Shown here one piece after another: positions 16,958 to 28,694 of a DNA stretch of 64,000 nt. Origin of the DNA: Cypionkella sp. GTDB lineage: Bacteria; Pseudomonadota; Alphaproteobacteria; Rhodobacterales; Rhodobacteraceae. The stretch is taken from positions 16,338 to 80,337 of the forward strand of contig NZ_JAQGKQ010000093.1 of NCBI RefSeq assembly GCF_028290025.1, written 5' to 3'. The stretch's first letter is position 1, and each line of letters begins with the position of its first letter. The notes under the pieces are model-generated. The model was not told the origin of the DNA and ran no database searches. It saw only the letters and a list, made by a program, of their open reading frames with translations. The translations under genes were made by a program, and so were the position numbers.

Positions 16958-17629
16958 TCAAGACAAGGACTTTTCGTCCAGCGTGGCCGCCCGAATCCAA
17001 AGCCATCCGGCAAGCCAAGCAACCCCTGTGGCAAGCACGACCAGACCCAGATCAAGTGCAAACTCCGGCACAAAAGCCCGCAATGCGATCGGCACTGCGC
17101 CCATCGCATAGAGCATCAACGGCAGGCGCGGCACTTGCTTTCCGATGGCCAGAGCGATGGCGAAGGCGATCGTGCTGAACAAGAATAGCAATGAACTGAT
17201 GGTGAGGATCAGGCCCAGTGGCCCAGCACGCAGTTCGGCGATGGTTTCCATCGGAAGCTTAGAAAACACTAGATTTATGACAACCTCTACGCCTTCCAAA
17301 CTCGCCAAAGACACAAAGTGAAGGAGAAAGGCGATGACACCGAATAGTCCCGTTCGCCGACCGAAAGCGAGGAAAAGGCCAGTGACAAGACCCAAGGCCA
17401 TAATCTCGGCGACGGGGGCCAGCAGTTGCGTCAGATCATTGGTGGCAATGAGGCCACTGCGCTTGGCGGCGTTCACCAATAGGACGGCGGCACCGCCAAA
17501 GCCGGCGGAGGCAGCAAGTCGGAAAAGGGTCATATCTGTCAGCGCTGCCATCGTCTGATGGTCTTTGCCGGAGGATTGGAGAGGCATCGTTGACAGGCGA
17601 CCTTTGAGGTCTGGATTTATCGTCGGCAT
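16958..17629 (-). CDS. Multi-pass membrane protein, function unknown
   Basis: Start moved to ATG 17629, which has GGAG nine bases upstream. The 223-residue product has about six hydrophobic helices and conserved-looking loops (AAKRSGLIATNDLTQLLAPV; GVEVVINLVFSKLP). The layout resembles DUF4386-type membrane proteins, but I do not recognise the family with confidence. It is divergent from a TetR regulator with two operator-like repeats between them, so it is probably the regulated target. Confidence 0.65.
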   Translation of the reverse strand: MPTINPDLKGRLSTMPLQSSGKDHQTMAALTDMTLFRLAASAGFGGAAVLLVNAAKRSGLIATNDLTQLLAPVAEIMALGLVTGLFLAFGRRTGLFGVIAFLLHFVSLASLEGVEVVINLVFSKLPMETIAELRAGPLGLILTISSLLFLFSTIAFAIALAIGKQVPRLPLMLYAMGAVPIALRAFVPEFALDLGLVVLATGVAWLAGWLWIRAATLDEKSLS

Positions 17630-17684
17630 GGTCGCTTTCTCCATTCGATACGCAGCAGCGCAATCGGGCTGTCTTCGCGTCATG

Positions 17685-17701
17685 TGTAAGCACCGATTAC
17701 A
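17685..17701. promoter_or_regulatory. TetR-type operator 1
   Basis: TGTAAGCACCGATTACA is a palindrome with TGTAA/TTACA arms and a 7-bp centre. It lies between the membrane-protein gene (start 17629) and the TetR gene (start 17787). Confidence 0.65.
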
Positions 17702-17716
17702 TGGAAATGGCCCCTG

Positions 17717-17733
17717 TGTAAACAGTGATTACT
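17717..17733. promoter_or_regulatory. TetR-type operator 2
   Basis: TGTAAACAGTGATTACT is a second copy of the 17-bp site, identical to operator 1 at 12 of 17 positions, and starts 32 bp after it, about three helical turns. Two phased copies in the divergent gap suggest cooperative binding by the TetR protein. Confidence 0.62.
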
Positions 17734-17786
17734 TCTTTGGATGATTTGTGCGAGGATGGGATAATCGAAAGCGAACGGAAGACCAG

Positions 17787-18419
17787 ATGCCTGACCCTTC
17801 ACCACCCACCTCAGCAAATTACCACCACGGCAACCTGCGGGAGGCGTTGATCAAGGCTGCGGTGCAGCTTGCCGAAGAGGGCGGTCCGGAGAATGTCAGC
17901 GTGCGCGAGGCCGCAAAGCGTGTAGGGGTTTCGCCCGGCGCGCCTTTTCGTCACTTCGCCAGCAAGACCGCCCTGATGACGGCGATCGCGGAAGAAGCGA
18001 CAAGTCGCTTTCTTGCGGAAATAGCGTCGGCGGTTCGCGAAGTTGCGGTTGACGATCCGATGGGACGCTTCGCGGCTGTTGGCGTTGCTTACCTAAGGTG
18101 GGCCATTCGTAATCCCACGCACTTCCAGATTATTTCCAATCGAAGCCTGATTGATTGGGACGGTTCCGCATCTTTGCAGCGAGATAATGCTGCCATCCGC
18201 GCTTTGATGGAGGAGGCGCTGACCGAGGCACAGCGGCGTGGCCTTCTGGCGTCAAACGATCTTGCAGAAGCCCAGATTGCCGGGCGTGCACTCGTTTACG
18301 GTTTGGCGCGTATGCATATCGACGGGCATTTTGCGCAGTGGCGCGTGGATGGCGAAACGGCAGAGCGCACCGCACAGAATGTCCTGAAGCATTTCACAAC
18401 GCTGATGGGAAATCGTTAG
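17787..18419 (+). CDS. TetR/AcrR-family transcriptional repressor
   Basis: Start at ATG 17787 (GGAAG upstream); the frame is open further to a GTG at 17748, but that would place the start beside the operators. The 210-residue protein has the TetR HTH (NVSVREAAKRVGVSPGAPFRHF) near residues 35-60 and an all-helical C-terminal domain of the WHG-containing type. It is divergent from the membrane protein at 16958 and probably represses it and itself through the twin operators. Confidence 0.85.
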   Translation: MPDPSPPTSANYHHGNLREALIKAAVQLAEEGGPENVSVREAAKRVGVSPGAPFRHFASKTALMTAIAEEATSRFLAEIASAVREVAVDDPMGRFAAVGVAYLRWAIRNPTHFQIISNRSLIDWDGSASLQRDNAAIRALMEEALTEAQRRGLLASNDLAEAQIAGRALVYGLARMHIDGHFAQWRVDGETAERTAQNVLKHFTTLMGNR

Positions 18420-18478
18420 TCGGCTGATCCTAACCTGCCGTCTTATAAAACATTGGTTGGTATTTCGCAGGGCCGAAT

Positions 18479-20344
18479 TTAACGATAGCCCGCGGCTTGT
18501 AGCTCAAACAGTTCGGCGTAGCGGCCCGATTGAGCGAGAAGTTCTTGATGGGTGCCCGACGCTTCGACGCGCCCGTCTGCCAGCACAAGAATACGATCAG
18601 CCATGCGAACCGAGCTGAAGCGGTGCGAGATCAGAATGGCGGTCTTCCCGGCGCTGAGTTCTTTGAAGCGTTGGAACACCTCAAACTCTGAGCGGGCATC
18701 AAGTGCTGCGGTGGGTTCGTCAAGAATCAGCACCTCGGCACCGCGCATATAGGCGCGCGCAATGGCCAATTTTTGCCATTCGCCCCCGGAAAGTTCAACG
18801 CCATTGCGAAAGCGTTTGCCGATCATTTGGTCATAACGCTGCGGCAGATTTTCGATCACCTGATCGGCAAGGCTGCGCCGGGCGGCTTCAATAATGCGGG
18901 GGCGGTTGTTGCGCTCTTCGATGCGGCCCACCGCGATATTGTCGGCGGCGCTAAGGTTGTAGCGCATGAAATCCTGAAAAATCACGCCCATCGCGCCGCG
19001 CAAACTTTCTAGATCATACTGGCGCAGATCTTGGCCATCCAGCGTGATGCGGCCTTCGTCGGGGTCATAAAGCCGGGCCAGCAATTTAACCAACGTGGTT
19101 TTACCAGCGCCGTTTTCACCAACCAGCGCCAAAGTTTCACCGACGTGCAGGGTGAAATTCAGCCCGCGCACCGCCCAACGCTCGGCACCGGGATAGCGAA
19201 AGCCGACGTTTTCAAACACGAAGCCTTTGCGGATAGATTCTGGAAAGGGCAAAGCGTTGGGGGCAGAGAGAATTTCGGGCTCAACGTCAAAGAAGCTGAA
19301 CAAATCTTCGAGGTAAAGCGCCTGTGCCGCGGTCGAGGAAAACGTTGTGAGCAAGCCTTCTAGCAGACCGCGCAGGCGCAGGAACGAGCCTGACAGGAAG
19401 GTGAGATCGCCCAGGGTCAACTGCCCGGCCAGCGTGCCCGCGATGATCCACGCATAGGCTGCGTAGTAGCCAAGCGTGCCAAGCGCCGTCAAAATGCCGC
19501 CCCAAACTGCGCGCCTTTGAGCAATCTTGCGGCTGGCGGCGTAAAAGCTTTCTGACAGCTCGCGGTAACGGTCGGTGAGAAATTGGTTCAGGCCGAAGAT
19601 CTTGACTTCCTTGGCAGATTCAACACTCGCGGCGGTTTGGCGCACGTAGTCCAACTCGCGGCGTTCCGGCGTCCGACCGAAATCTAGTGAGTAGGTTTGG
19701 GCGTTGAAATGCGCTTCACCCAAGAACGCGGGGATCAGGGCAAGCGCCAGAAGCAGAATCAGCCAAGGATTAAAGATCACCAAGCCAGCCGCAAAAGTGG
19801 CAACGGTGACGAGGTTTTGCATCTGGGAAAAAAGTAATCCCATCAGTGTCATGCGGCCGCTGGCTTGCCTGCGGGCGCGCTCCAGCTTGTCTTGAAACTC
19901 GGCATCCTCAAAATCTTCGAGATCAAGGGTTGCGGCGTGTTCCATCAGGCGGATAGACGATGACATGGTCAGACGATCTGACAACAGAGTGTCAACCAGC
20001 CCGACGACCCGGCCCAAAAGATCAGACAAAATGGCGAGCGCGAATTCGGCTAGAACATAGGTGGTGATCAAACCAAGCGCGCCGCTGTTCCACCAACCCG
20101 ATATATCGGCGGGGTGGTTGGGCAGGGCCGATAGCCGCACCACTTCGTCGATGATCAGTTTACCGATCCACAGCGCCGTGACCGGAAGGACCGCCCGCAG
20201 CAAGCGCAAGACCATCGAGGTCAGCATTAGGAGCGGGCTCGCCTGCCATACCAGACGCAGAAACGGCCAGATGTTGCGGAGGGCGGTAAAGCGGGCTCTG
20301 AAAGAGGTTTGTGCGGCGGTGGGAGGCTGGCGTCCGGGGTTCAC
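18479..20344 (-). CDS. ABC exporter with fused membrane and ATPase domains
   Basis: A 621-residue half-transporter. Residues about 35-330 form the six-helix exporter domain and 370-620 the ATPase: Walker A GENGAGKTT, signature LSGGEWQKLAIARA, Walker B VLILDEPTAALD, H-loop ISHRFSSV. It would work as a homodimer exporting a lipid, drug or peptide; substrate unknown. It converges with the TetR gene and stands alone, with no partner half-transporter nearby. Confidence 0.85.
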   Translation of the reverse strand: MNPGRQPPTAAQTSFRARFTALRNIWPFLRLVWQASPLLMLTSMVLRLLRAVLPVTALWIGKLIIDEVVRLSALPNHPADISGWWNSGALGLITTYVLAEFALAILSDLLGRVVGLVDTLLSDRLTMSSSIRLMEHAATLDLEDFEDAEFQDKLERARRQASGRMTLMGLLFSQMQNLVTVATFAAGLVIFNPWLILLLALALIPAFLGEAHFNAQTYSLDFGRTPERRELDYVRQTAASVESAKEVKIFGLNQFLTDRYRELSESFYAASRKIAQRRAVWGGILTALGTLGYYAAYAWIIAGTLAGQLTLGDLTFLSGSFLRLRGLLEGLLTTFSSTAAQALYLEDLFSFFDVEPEILSAPNALPFPESIRKGFVFENVGFRYPGAERWAVRGLNFTLHVGETLALVGENGAGKTTLVKLLARLYDPDEGRITLDGQDLRQYDLESLRGAMGVIFQDFMRYNLSAADNIAVGRIEERNNRPRIIEAARRSLADQVIENLPQRYDQMIGKRFRNGVELSGGEWQKLAIARAYMRGAEVLILDEPTAALDARSEFEVFQRFKELSAGKTAILISHRFSSVRMADRILVLADGRVEASGTHQELLAQSGRYAELFELQAAGYR

Positions 20345-20643
20345 GAGGCTGGGTCTCCTTTAGTCCATTGGCACTTTGGCAGAAGGCGCGGGCGCACAAC
20401 AGGGTGAACCGAGATCTGCTGGCAAATGGGTTGCGTAAGGCAATCGGTGTCGCGCCGAGTTCCCAAGCTTGAAGCCCGTACCTGCGCACCAAGCGCAATG
20501 TCGCGAATGGAATGTGCATTGGCTCAAGCGGTGTTGAAAAACGGGCCGCGTCGATTGAGTGTTGGGGAGCAGCTGCAACGGTGTGAGAAATTATGCGTCC
20601 CCTTCAGGCGGCTTCAGTCAATATGATTACTTAAGGAGCGGAT

Positions 20644-21204
20644 ATGCGGAATAGCGTTCTCAGCGATTTCTTGGAAGCTGCTGAAGATGGGTTGCGGGTG
20701 ACAACCGGTAAGGCTGCGGAGGTGGCGGCTGAAGTTGTCAAGCGTTGGCAAGTGCCGCAGAGTGCGGGTCCAGCAGCGGCTGAAAGATTGCCGGTATGCG
20801 AGTGGGTTGCGCCAGCGTTGGCGGTAAATCCGGGCGCATTGGCACAAAGTTTTGCAAAGCTGGAGCGGGGGTTGCGGTGGACCAGGCGGGCTTCGGCAGA
20901 CCCGGCCGATGCGCAGTTCTGGCATGGCCATGCCAATGCGATGATCCTCGGACCGGGCGGTTTGGAGGATCGGAGGGATGTTTGGCTGGGTGTGACGGTA
21001 ATGGCACCGGGCACGCTTTATACCGACCACAGCCATCCGCCGGCGGAAGTGTATCTGCCGCTAAGTGTCGGGGAATGGTGGAACGCCGAGATGGCGTGGA
21101 CCGATCCGGGCGCACAGGGGTTTATCTACAATCCGCCGGGGATTCTACATGCGATGCGTGCCGGGGCCGCGCCATTTTTGGCGCTGTGGTTTTTGCCGAC
21201 GTGA
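20644..21204 (+). CDS. Cupin of the DMSP-lyase family (DddL/DddQ type)
   Basis: A 186-residue cupin with a strong ribosome site (AAGGAG). Metal-ligand candidates are His129, His131, Glu135 and Tyr137 (TDHSHPPAEVY) and His169 (GILHAM). The His131/Glu135/Tyr137/His169 spacing equals that recalled for Ruegeria DddQ (His125, Glu129, Tyr131, His163). Such enzymes cleave dimethylsulfoniopropionate to dimethyl sulfide and acrylate. Length fits DddQ better than DddL, but FWHGHANAM and the overall pattern are closer to my memory of DddL, so I give no symbol. No acrylate-handling or DMSP-transport genes are adjacent; it stands alone beside gyrB. Confidence 0.7.
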   Translation: MRNSVLSDFLEAAEDGLRVTTGKAAEVAAEVVKRWQVPQSAGPAAAERLPVCEWVAPALAVNPGALAQSFAKLERGLRWTRRASADPADAQFWHGHANAMILGPGGLEDRRDVWLGVTVMAPGTLYTDHSHPPAEVYLPLSVGEWWNAEMAWTDPGAQGFIYNPPGILHAMRAGAAPFLALWFLPT

Positions 21205-21234
21205 GGCAGGGGCCGTCAAAGCCCCCGCTTTGAT

Positions 21235-23739
<2,505 letters not shown>

Positions 23740-23759
23740 TCACGCCTTGCACACAAGAT

Positions 23760-24386
23760 TTAGCGGTTTGATGCCGCAATCACGAGGCCGACGCCGATAA
23801 GCAAAATGCCCGAGCAGAGATTAAGCTTACGGATGCTTTCCGGGCTGGAGAGCAACTTGCGCGCACGGTCAAGAAACAGCGCGAGGCTAAGATTTCCAAG
23901 CATCGGTACCGCTGCGGAAATTATCAGGATCGCCGCGATGTCAGGGGTTTTGACCTTTGAAAGATCGAAGAAACCCGGCAGAACCCCCATGTAAAACAAG
24001 ATGGCTTTCGGGTTGCCGATCACGGCGGCGACTCCAACGGCAAATCCCGCCCACATGCCGGGTCTGGTCATGCGACCCTCGGTGGTGGGGGATGCGGCAG
24101 GCTTGCGAATGAGCAAGATGCCCATGAAGATAAACACGACAGCCGCAAGCCAGCGCAGCATATCGAGAAAGCCGCCATAGACTGATAAAACCCAGCTTAG
24201 CCCGAAGATTGCAGCCATTGGCCAGATCAGATCGCCCAAAGCAACGCCGATAGCGAGCGGCCACGCCGAGGCAAAGCCCCCCGACAGCGCCCGCGCGGTC
24301 AGCGCCACCCAAACCGGGCCGGGGATGGCCCAAAGCAGCGCCATGCCGCCTGCATATAGCACCAACTGGTATAGGCTGACAGACAT
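23760..24386 (-). CDS. LysE/RhtB-family amino-acid exporter
   Basis: A 208-residue inner-membrane protein with about six helices and the family pattern GPVWVALTARALSGGFASAW with IGVALGDLIW. LysE-family proteins export amino acids such as lysine, threonine or homoserine lactone; specificity is not visible. It lies between recF and gyrB, following the GNAT gene by 24 bases, in the same direction. Confidence 0.82.
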   Translation of the reverse strand: MSVSLYQLVLYAGGMALLWAIPGPVWVALTARALSGGFASAWPLAIGVALGDLIWPMAAIFGLSWVLSVYGGFLDMLRWLAAVVFIFMGILLIRKPAASPTTEGRMTRPGMWAGFAVGVAAVIGNPKAILFYMGVLPGFFDLSKVKTPDIAAILIISAAVPMLGNLSLALFLDRARKLLSSPESIRKLNLCSGILLIGVGLVIAASNR

Positions 24387-24410
24387 TTGGATCCCCGCAT
24401 TGCGTGTTGC

Positions 24411-24935
24411 TTAGAAGAGTGGCCCGAGCATGTCCAGCGGGGCAGTGGTAGGCCAGACTTGACCGCGCAATGGAAGCACCATCAAAGTTTCGGCGGGTTC
24501 GGTGGCAATCTCTTGGGTGCGGCCACTGCTGATATTTAGGTAAGTTAACGCATTCGGATGTCGAATAAATCCATGGCCTGCGTAGAGCGATGCCTTACCA
24601 AACAGCACGAGATATTCTGAGGGCGTGCTGTCGGCCAGTTTGATCGCAGCTTGCAGGAGCCTGCTGGCAATCTGTTGGCCGCGATGATCGGGATGGGTGC
24701 AAACCTCGGCCATTCCCGCAATATCGGTTAGCTTGCCTGCCATCCGAACCGTGCGCAGCAGCAGGCCGATGTGTCCCATGATCTGGCCGTTCAAGCGATG
24801 AATAAGCCTAAGGTGCGGACGCTGGCGGTAATAGCTTTTATTATCGAAATCGGTGTCGAAACAGCGGGTCAGCAAATCGGCAATCTGCATTTCGTCGGCA
24901 CGCGTCAGCGCCCATTCCGGGATTTGTTCGATCAT
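24411..24935 (-). CDS. GNAT-family N-acetyltransferase
   Basis: A 174-residue acetyltransferase with the acetyl-CoA loop VCTHPDHRGQQIASRLLQAA. The start overlaps the recF stop (ATGA), so it is co-translated with recF, although it has no evident replication role. The N-terminus (TRADEMQIADLLTRCFDTDF) resembles aminoglycoside or peptidyl acetyltransferases; the substrate is unknown. Confidence 0.78.
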   Translation of the reverse strand: MIEQIPEWALTRADEMQIADLLTRCFDTDFDNKSYYRQRPHLRLIHRLNGQIMGHIGLLLRTVRMAGKLTDIAGMAEVCTHPDHRGQQIASRLLQAAIKLADSTPSEYLVLFGKASLYAGHGFIRHPNALTYLNISSGRTQEIATEPAETLMVLPLRGQVWPTTAPLDMLGPLF

Positions 24936-26032
24936 TTTGTCACCGAGGAAAGGCCGTTTATCTCAGTGACGCTTAGGTTTTGCGCGCGTGGGCCAAGGCT
25001 GTCAAATAGCGCGGCTTCTGTGCCGGTCATCAACGCCTGTGCGCCCAAGGCGCAAAGCTCGTCATAAAGTGCAGCACGGCGATCGGCATCCAAATGGGCC
25101 GCGACTTCGTCTAGCAACAGGATCGGGGCGGCACCCAGTTCGGTGGATAAAGCGCGGGCGTTGGCGAGGATCAGACTGATCAGCAGCGCCTTTTGCTCGC
25201 CAGTAGAGCATTGCTCGGCTGGCACGCCTTTGGCGGCGAAGATCGCGGACATATCCGCGCGATGCGGGCCGATCAACGTGCGGCCAGCGGCCATATCGCG
25301 GCGGCGGTTTTCGGAGAGGGCGAGGCTTAGGTCGGCCGCGTCCTCAATGGTGGTCAGGGTCAGATCGGCACGAGGAAAGGCGGTCTCTGCACCGTCTTGT
25401 GCCTGCCGCAACTGAGTTAACGCCGCCTGACGGTTGGCAGTGATCTGTGCGCCTGCGCTGGCCATCTGAGCCTCTAAAGCGCCATACCAATGCGGGTCGG
25501 TGATCTGGTCCTTCAGCAAGCGGTTGCGGTCACGCATGGCTTTTTCATAGGCCAGCACCGCCTCGGCATGGTCTGGTACGAACGACAGCGTCATGCGGTC
25601 GAGAAAGCGACGACGGCCTTCCGCAGCTTCAATCCATAAGCGATCCATCGCGGGCACCAGCCACAGCACGCGGGCAATGCGCCCCAGTGCGGACTGGGTG
25701 GCGGCTTTACCATCGATGCGGACAGAGCGCGTGTCGCCACCTTCGGCCCAAGTTTCCACCTGATGATCGGCACCAAAGCCGCGCAGATCGGCAGTTATCT
25801 TCCAGCCGAGGCTTTCGGGTTTGCGAGCGATCTCATCCGCAGTGGCACGACGCAAACCGCGGCCCGGCGATAGCAGCGACATGGCTTCTAGGATATTGGT
25901 CTTGCCCGCACCATTCGGCCCAACGATAGCCACCGGGCGGCCATCAAATTCTAGCCGCGCGGCTTTATGGCTACGGAAATGCGAGAGGGTTAGCGCGGTG
26001 ATGGCAAGCCCGCTCACGCTGATCCCTTTCAC
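24932..26032 (-). CDS. recF: DNA replication and repair protein RecF
   Basis: A 366-residue SMC-like ATPase with P-loop GPNGAGKTN, signature-region STGEQKALLI and Walker B LLLDEVAAHLD. RecF loads RecA at gaps with RecO and RecR. The annotated start is GTG at 26032; a GTG five codons later (26017) has AAAGGG at good distance and gives a more typical RecF N-terminus, so the start is uncertain. It follows dnaN by 48 bases. Confidence 0.93.
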   Translation of the reverse strand: MKGISVSGLAITALTLSHFRSHKAARLEFDGRPVAIVGPNGAGKTNILEAMSLLSPGRGLRRATADEIARKPESLGWKITADLRGFGADHQVETWAEGGDTRSVRIDGKAATQSALGRIARVLWLVPAMDRLWIEAAEGRRRFLDRMTLSFVPDHAEAVLAYEKAMRDRNRLLKDQITDPHWYGALEAQMASAGAQITANRQAALTQLRQAQDGAETAFPRADLTLTTIEDAADLSLALSENRRRDMAAGRTLIGPHRADMSAIFAAKGVPAEQCSTGEQKALLISLILANARALSTELGAAPILLLDEVAAHLDADRRAALYDELCALGAQALMTGTEAALFDSLGPRAQNLSVTEINGLSSVTK

Positions 26033-26080
26033 ATTGGCCTAAATACTCTGAGGGTATGGGGGCAAGTCCCCAAGCGCGTC

Positions 26081-27199
26081 TTAAACCCGCATCGGCATGA
26101 CGACGTAGACCGCCGACATATCATTGCCTTCGCGCATTAACGTCGGGTCGCCCGACGAGTTGAACAGGAACACAGCGTTTTCGCGATCTACTTGGCTGGC
26201 GATTTCCAGCAAGTATTTGGCGTTAAAACCGATTTCGAGACGCTCGTCAGAGTAAGCCACGGCCAGTTCTTCCTCGGCGGCACCGGAATCAGGCGCGTTT
26301 ACGGACAGGATCAGGCGGTCTTCGTCGAGGCTGAGTTTCACCGCGCGGGAGCGTTCCGACGACACGGTGGCGACGCGGTCAACGGCTTTGGCAAATTCGG
26401 TGGCATCGACTTCCAAGCGGCGGGTGTTGCCGGTGGGGATGACGCGGGTGTAGTCGGGGAAGGTGCCGTCGATGACTTTTGAAGTCAGCGTGATCAACGG
26501 TGTCGCAAAGCGGACTTTGGTTTCCGAGACTGAAACCGCGATGATCGCGGAATCATCATCGAGCAGTTTCTTCAATTCGTTCACAGTCTTGCGCGGCACG
26601 ATGACACCGGGCATCCCCTGCGCGCCTTCGGGCAGGGGGGCATCAATGCGGGCGAGACGGTGGCCATCGGTTGCCACACAACGCAGCACAGCGCCGACGT
26701 CTCCGGTTGAGACATGCATATAAACGCCGTTCAGGTAATAGCGGGTTTCCTCGGTCGAAATCGCGAATTTTGCTTTGTCAAACAGGCGGCGCAGCACTGG
26801 GGCGGGGGCCGAGAAGTTTGAAGAATATTCGGAGGTTGCCATTACCGGGAAATCTTCGCGCGGCAGGGTGGCGAGGCTGAAGGTGGAGCGACCAGCGGCA
26901 ATCGTCAGGCGACCAGTGGCGGCATCCTCTGTCAGAGCCACAAGCGAGCCATCGGGCAGTTTACGGATAATTTCATGCAGCATCACGGCGGACACCGTGG
27001 TGGCCCCGGCGCGCTCCACCATCGCAGGCGCGCGGTCAACTACCTCTATATCCAGATCGGTGGCGCGGAACGATACTGTATCGCCCTCGGCTTCAATCAG
27101 CACGTTGGCGAGGATCGGAATGGTGTTGCGGCGTTCCACCACTGACTGCGCTTGTGCCAGCGCCTTCAGAAGAATGCTGCGTTCGATGCTGATCTTCAT
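26081..27199 (-). CDS. dnaN: DNA polymerase III beta sliding clamp
   Basis: Start set at ATG 27199, giving the canonical MKISIERSILLKALAQAQSV. The 372 residues cover the three clamp domains and end in YVVMPMRV, the typical dnaN C-terminus. The ring-shaped dimer tethers polymerase III and other clamp-binding proteins to DNA. It lies downstream of dnaA, with a 121-bp gap. Confidence 0.97.
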   Translation of the reverse strand: MKISIERSILLKALAQAQSVVERRNTIPILANVLIEAEGDTVSFRATDLDIEVVDRAPAMVERAGATTVSAVMLHEIIRKLPDGSLVALTEDAATGRLTIAAGRSTFSLATLPREDFPVMATSEYSSNFSAPAPVLRRLFDKAKFAISTEETRYYLNGVYMHVSTGDVGAVLRCVATDGHRLARIDAPLPEGAQGMPGVIVPRKTVNELKKLLDDDSAIIAVSVSETKVRFATPLITLTSKVIDGTFPDYTRVIPTGNTRRLEVDATEFAKAVDRVATVSSERSRAVKLSLDEDRLILSVNAPDSGAAEEELAVAYSDERLEIGFNAKYLLEIASQVDRENAVFLFNSSGDPTLMREGNDMSAVYVVMPMRV

Positions 27200-27320
27200 T
27201 TCGTTCCCCTTGGCGACGCCCCTTTGCAGGGACGCCAAAACTACCCGGTTCTGGCCGGTTCACAAGCATTTTCGGGACTTTGTGGACGAATACGCAGGCC
27301 GTCAAGCCTGCGATCCCCGA

Positions 27321-28694
27321 TTAGGTCTGCAACTGACGCCGCAACAGTTGCAGATCGTCTGAAAGTTGCGAATCGGTGGTCATCAGTTCTTCAATTTTGC
27401 GCACACCGTGCATGATGGTAGTGTGATCGCGGCCGCCAAACCGGCGCCCGATTTCCGGCAAGCTGCGCGAGGTTAGCTGCTTGGCGAAATACATCGCGAC
27501 TTGGCGTGGGCGGGCGATATTGCGCAGGCGTTTCGGGCCGATCATATCCGACAGGCGGATGTTGTAATGCTCGGCGACTTTGCGTTGGATTTCTTCGATG
27601 GTAAGCTTGCGATCCGAAGCGCGCAGGATGTCGGCAAGGCAATCTTGCGCCAGTTCCAGCGTGATTTCGCGGCCCACAAGGCTGGCGAAAGCGAACAGGC
27701 GAGTCAAAGCGCCTTCCAGCACGCGAACGTTTGTGGTGATGCGATGGGCGAGAAACTCCAGAACCCCGGTAGAGATCGCCAAGCCTTTGTATTGCTGGCG
27801 ATAATACTCGGCCTTTTGCTGTAGGATGCCAAGACGAAGTTCGTAATCGGTGGGATGAAGATCAACCACCAATCCGCATTGGAGGCGAGATTTGATGCGG
27901 TCTTCCAGATCTTTAATCTCACCCGGCGCGCGGTCAGCGGAGATGACGATCTGTTTGTTCTGATCAATCAGCGCATTGAAGGTGTGGAAAAATTCTTCTT
28001 GGGTGCTGTCTTTGCCCGCGATGAATTGCACGTCATCGACCATTAGCACGTCAACCGAGCGGAACAGCTCTTTGAAATCCATGATCTGCTTGTCGCGCAA
28101 GGCTTGCACGAAGCGGTACATGAATTGCTCGGCGGATAGATAAAGCACACGTAGCTGCGGCTGGCGGGCCTGAAGTTCATGTGCAATCGCGTGCATCAGG
28201 TGGGTCTTACCCAAACCGACGCCACCATACAGGAACAGCGGATTAAAGGTAACCGGGCCGCCCTCCGCGACACGGCGCGCAGCAGCATGCGCCAGTTCGT
28301 TGGGCTTGCCGACAACGAAGCTGTCGAAGGTAAAGCGCGCATCGAGCGTGGCACCGGGCAGATCATCGTCCGAACGGTAGCGCGCAGAAGGCTTGACGCG
28401 GCTAGGTTTGTCAGCAGCCAGCGCGGTATGAGTCGGCATCGGCGCAGGAGAATTGGCTGGCACGAAAAACTCTGCGCGGCCTACTGGATGGCCTTCGGCA
28501 TTCAGCAGACCCAAAATATGATCGGAATAGTTCCGTGACACCCAATCGCCGAAAAACGTTGTAGGCACTTCAAAGCGTGCCACACCGTCAGTCAGACCAG
28601 CCCAACGCAAGGGCTCGATCCAGCTGGTGTAATTGTTCTTGCCGATCCGCTTTGCCAGCGTTTCGCGCACCTTGCCCCAGGCCTCATTCGTCAT
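27321..28694 (-). CDS. dnaA: Chromosomal replication initiator DnaA
   Basis: A 457-residue initiator: N-terminal DnaB-interaction domain, variable linker, AAA+ core with Walker A GGVGLGKTH and Walker B LMVDDVQFI, and C-terminal DNA-binding domain with the DnaA signature (GRDHTTIMHGVRKIEEL). It binds DnaA boxes at oriC and opens the duplex. The 633-bp noncoding stretch upstream shows no convincing box cluster. Confidence 0.97.
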   Translation of the reverse strand: MTNEAWGKVRETLAKRIGKNNYTSWIEPLRWAGLTDGVARFEVPTTFFGDWVSRNYSDHILGLLNAEGHPVGRAEFFVPANSPAPMPTHTALAADKPSRVKPSARYRSDDDLPGATLDARFTFDSFVVGKPNELAHAAARRVAEGGPVTFNPLFLYGGVGLGKTHLMHAIAHELQARQPQLRVLYLSAEQFMYRFVQALRDKQIMDFKELFRSVDVLMVDDVQFIAGKDSTQEEFFHTFNALIDQNKQIVISADRAPGEIKDLEDRIKSRLQCGLVVDLHPTDYELRLGILQQKAEYYRQQYKGLAISTGVLEFLAHRITTNVRVLEGALTRLFAFASLVGREITLELAQDCLADILRASDRKLTIEEIQRKVAEHYNIRLSDMIGPKRLRNIARPRQVAMYFAKQLTSRSLPEIGRRFGGRDHTTIMHGVRKIEELMTTDSQLSDDLQLLRRQLQT

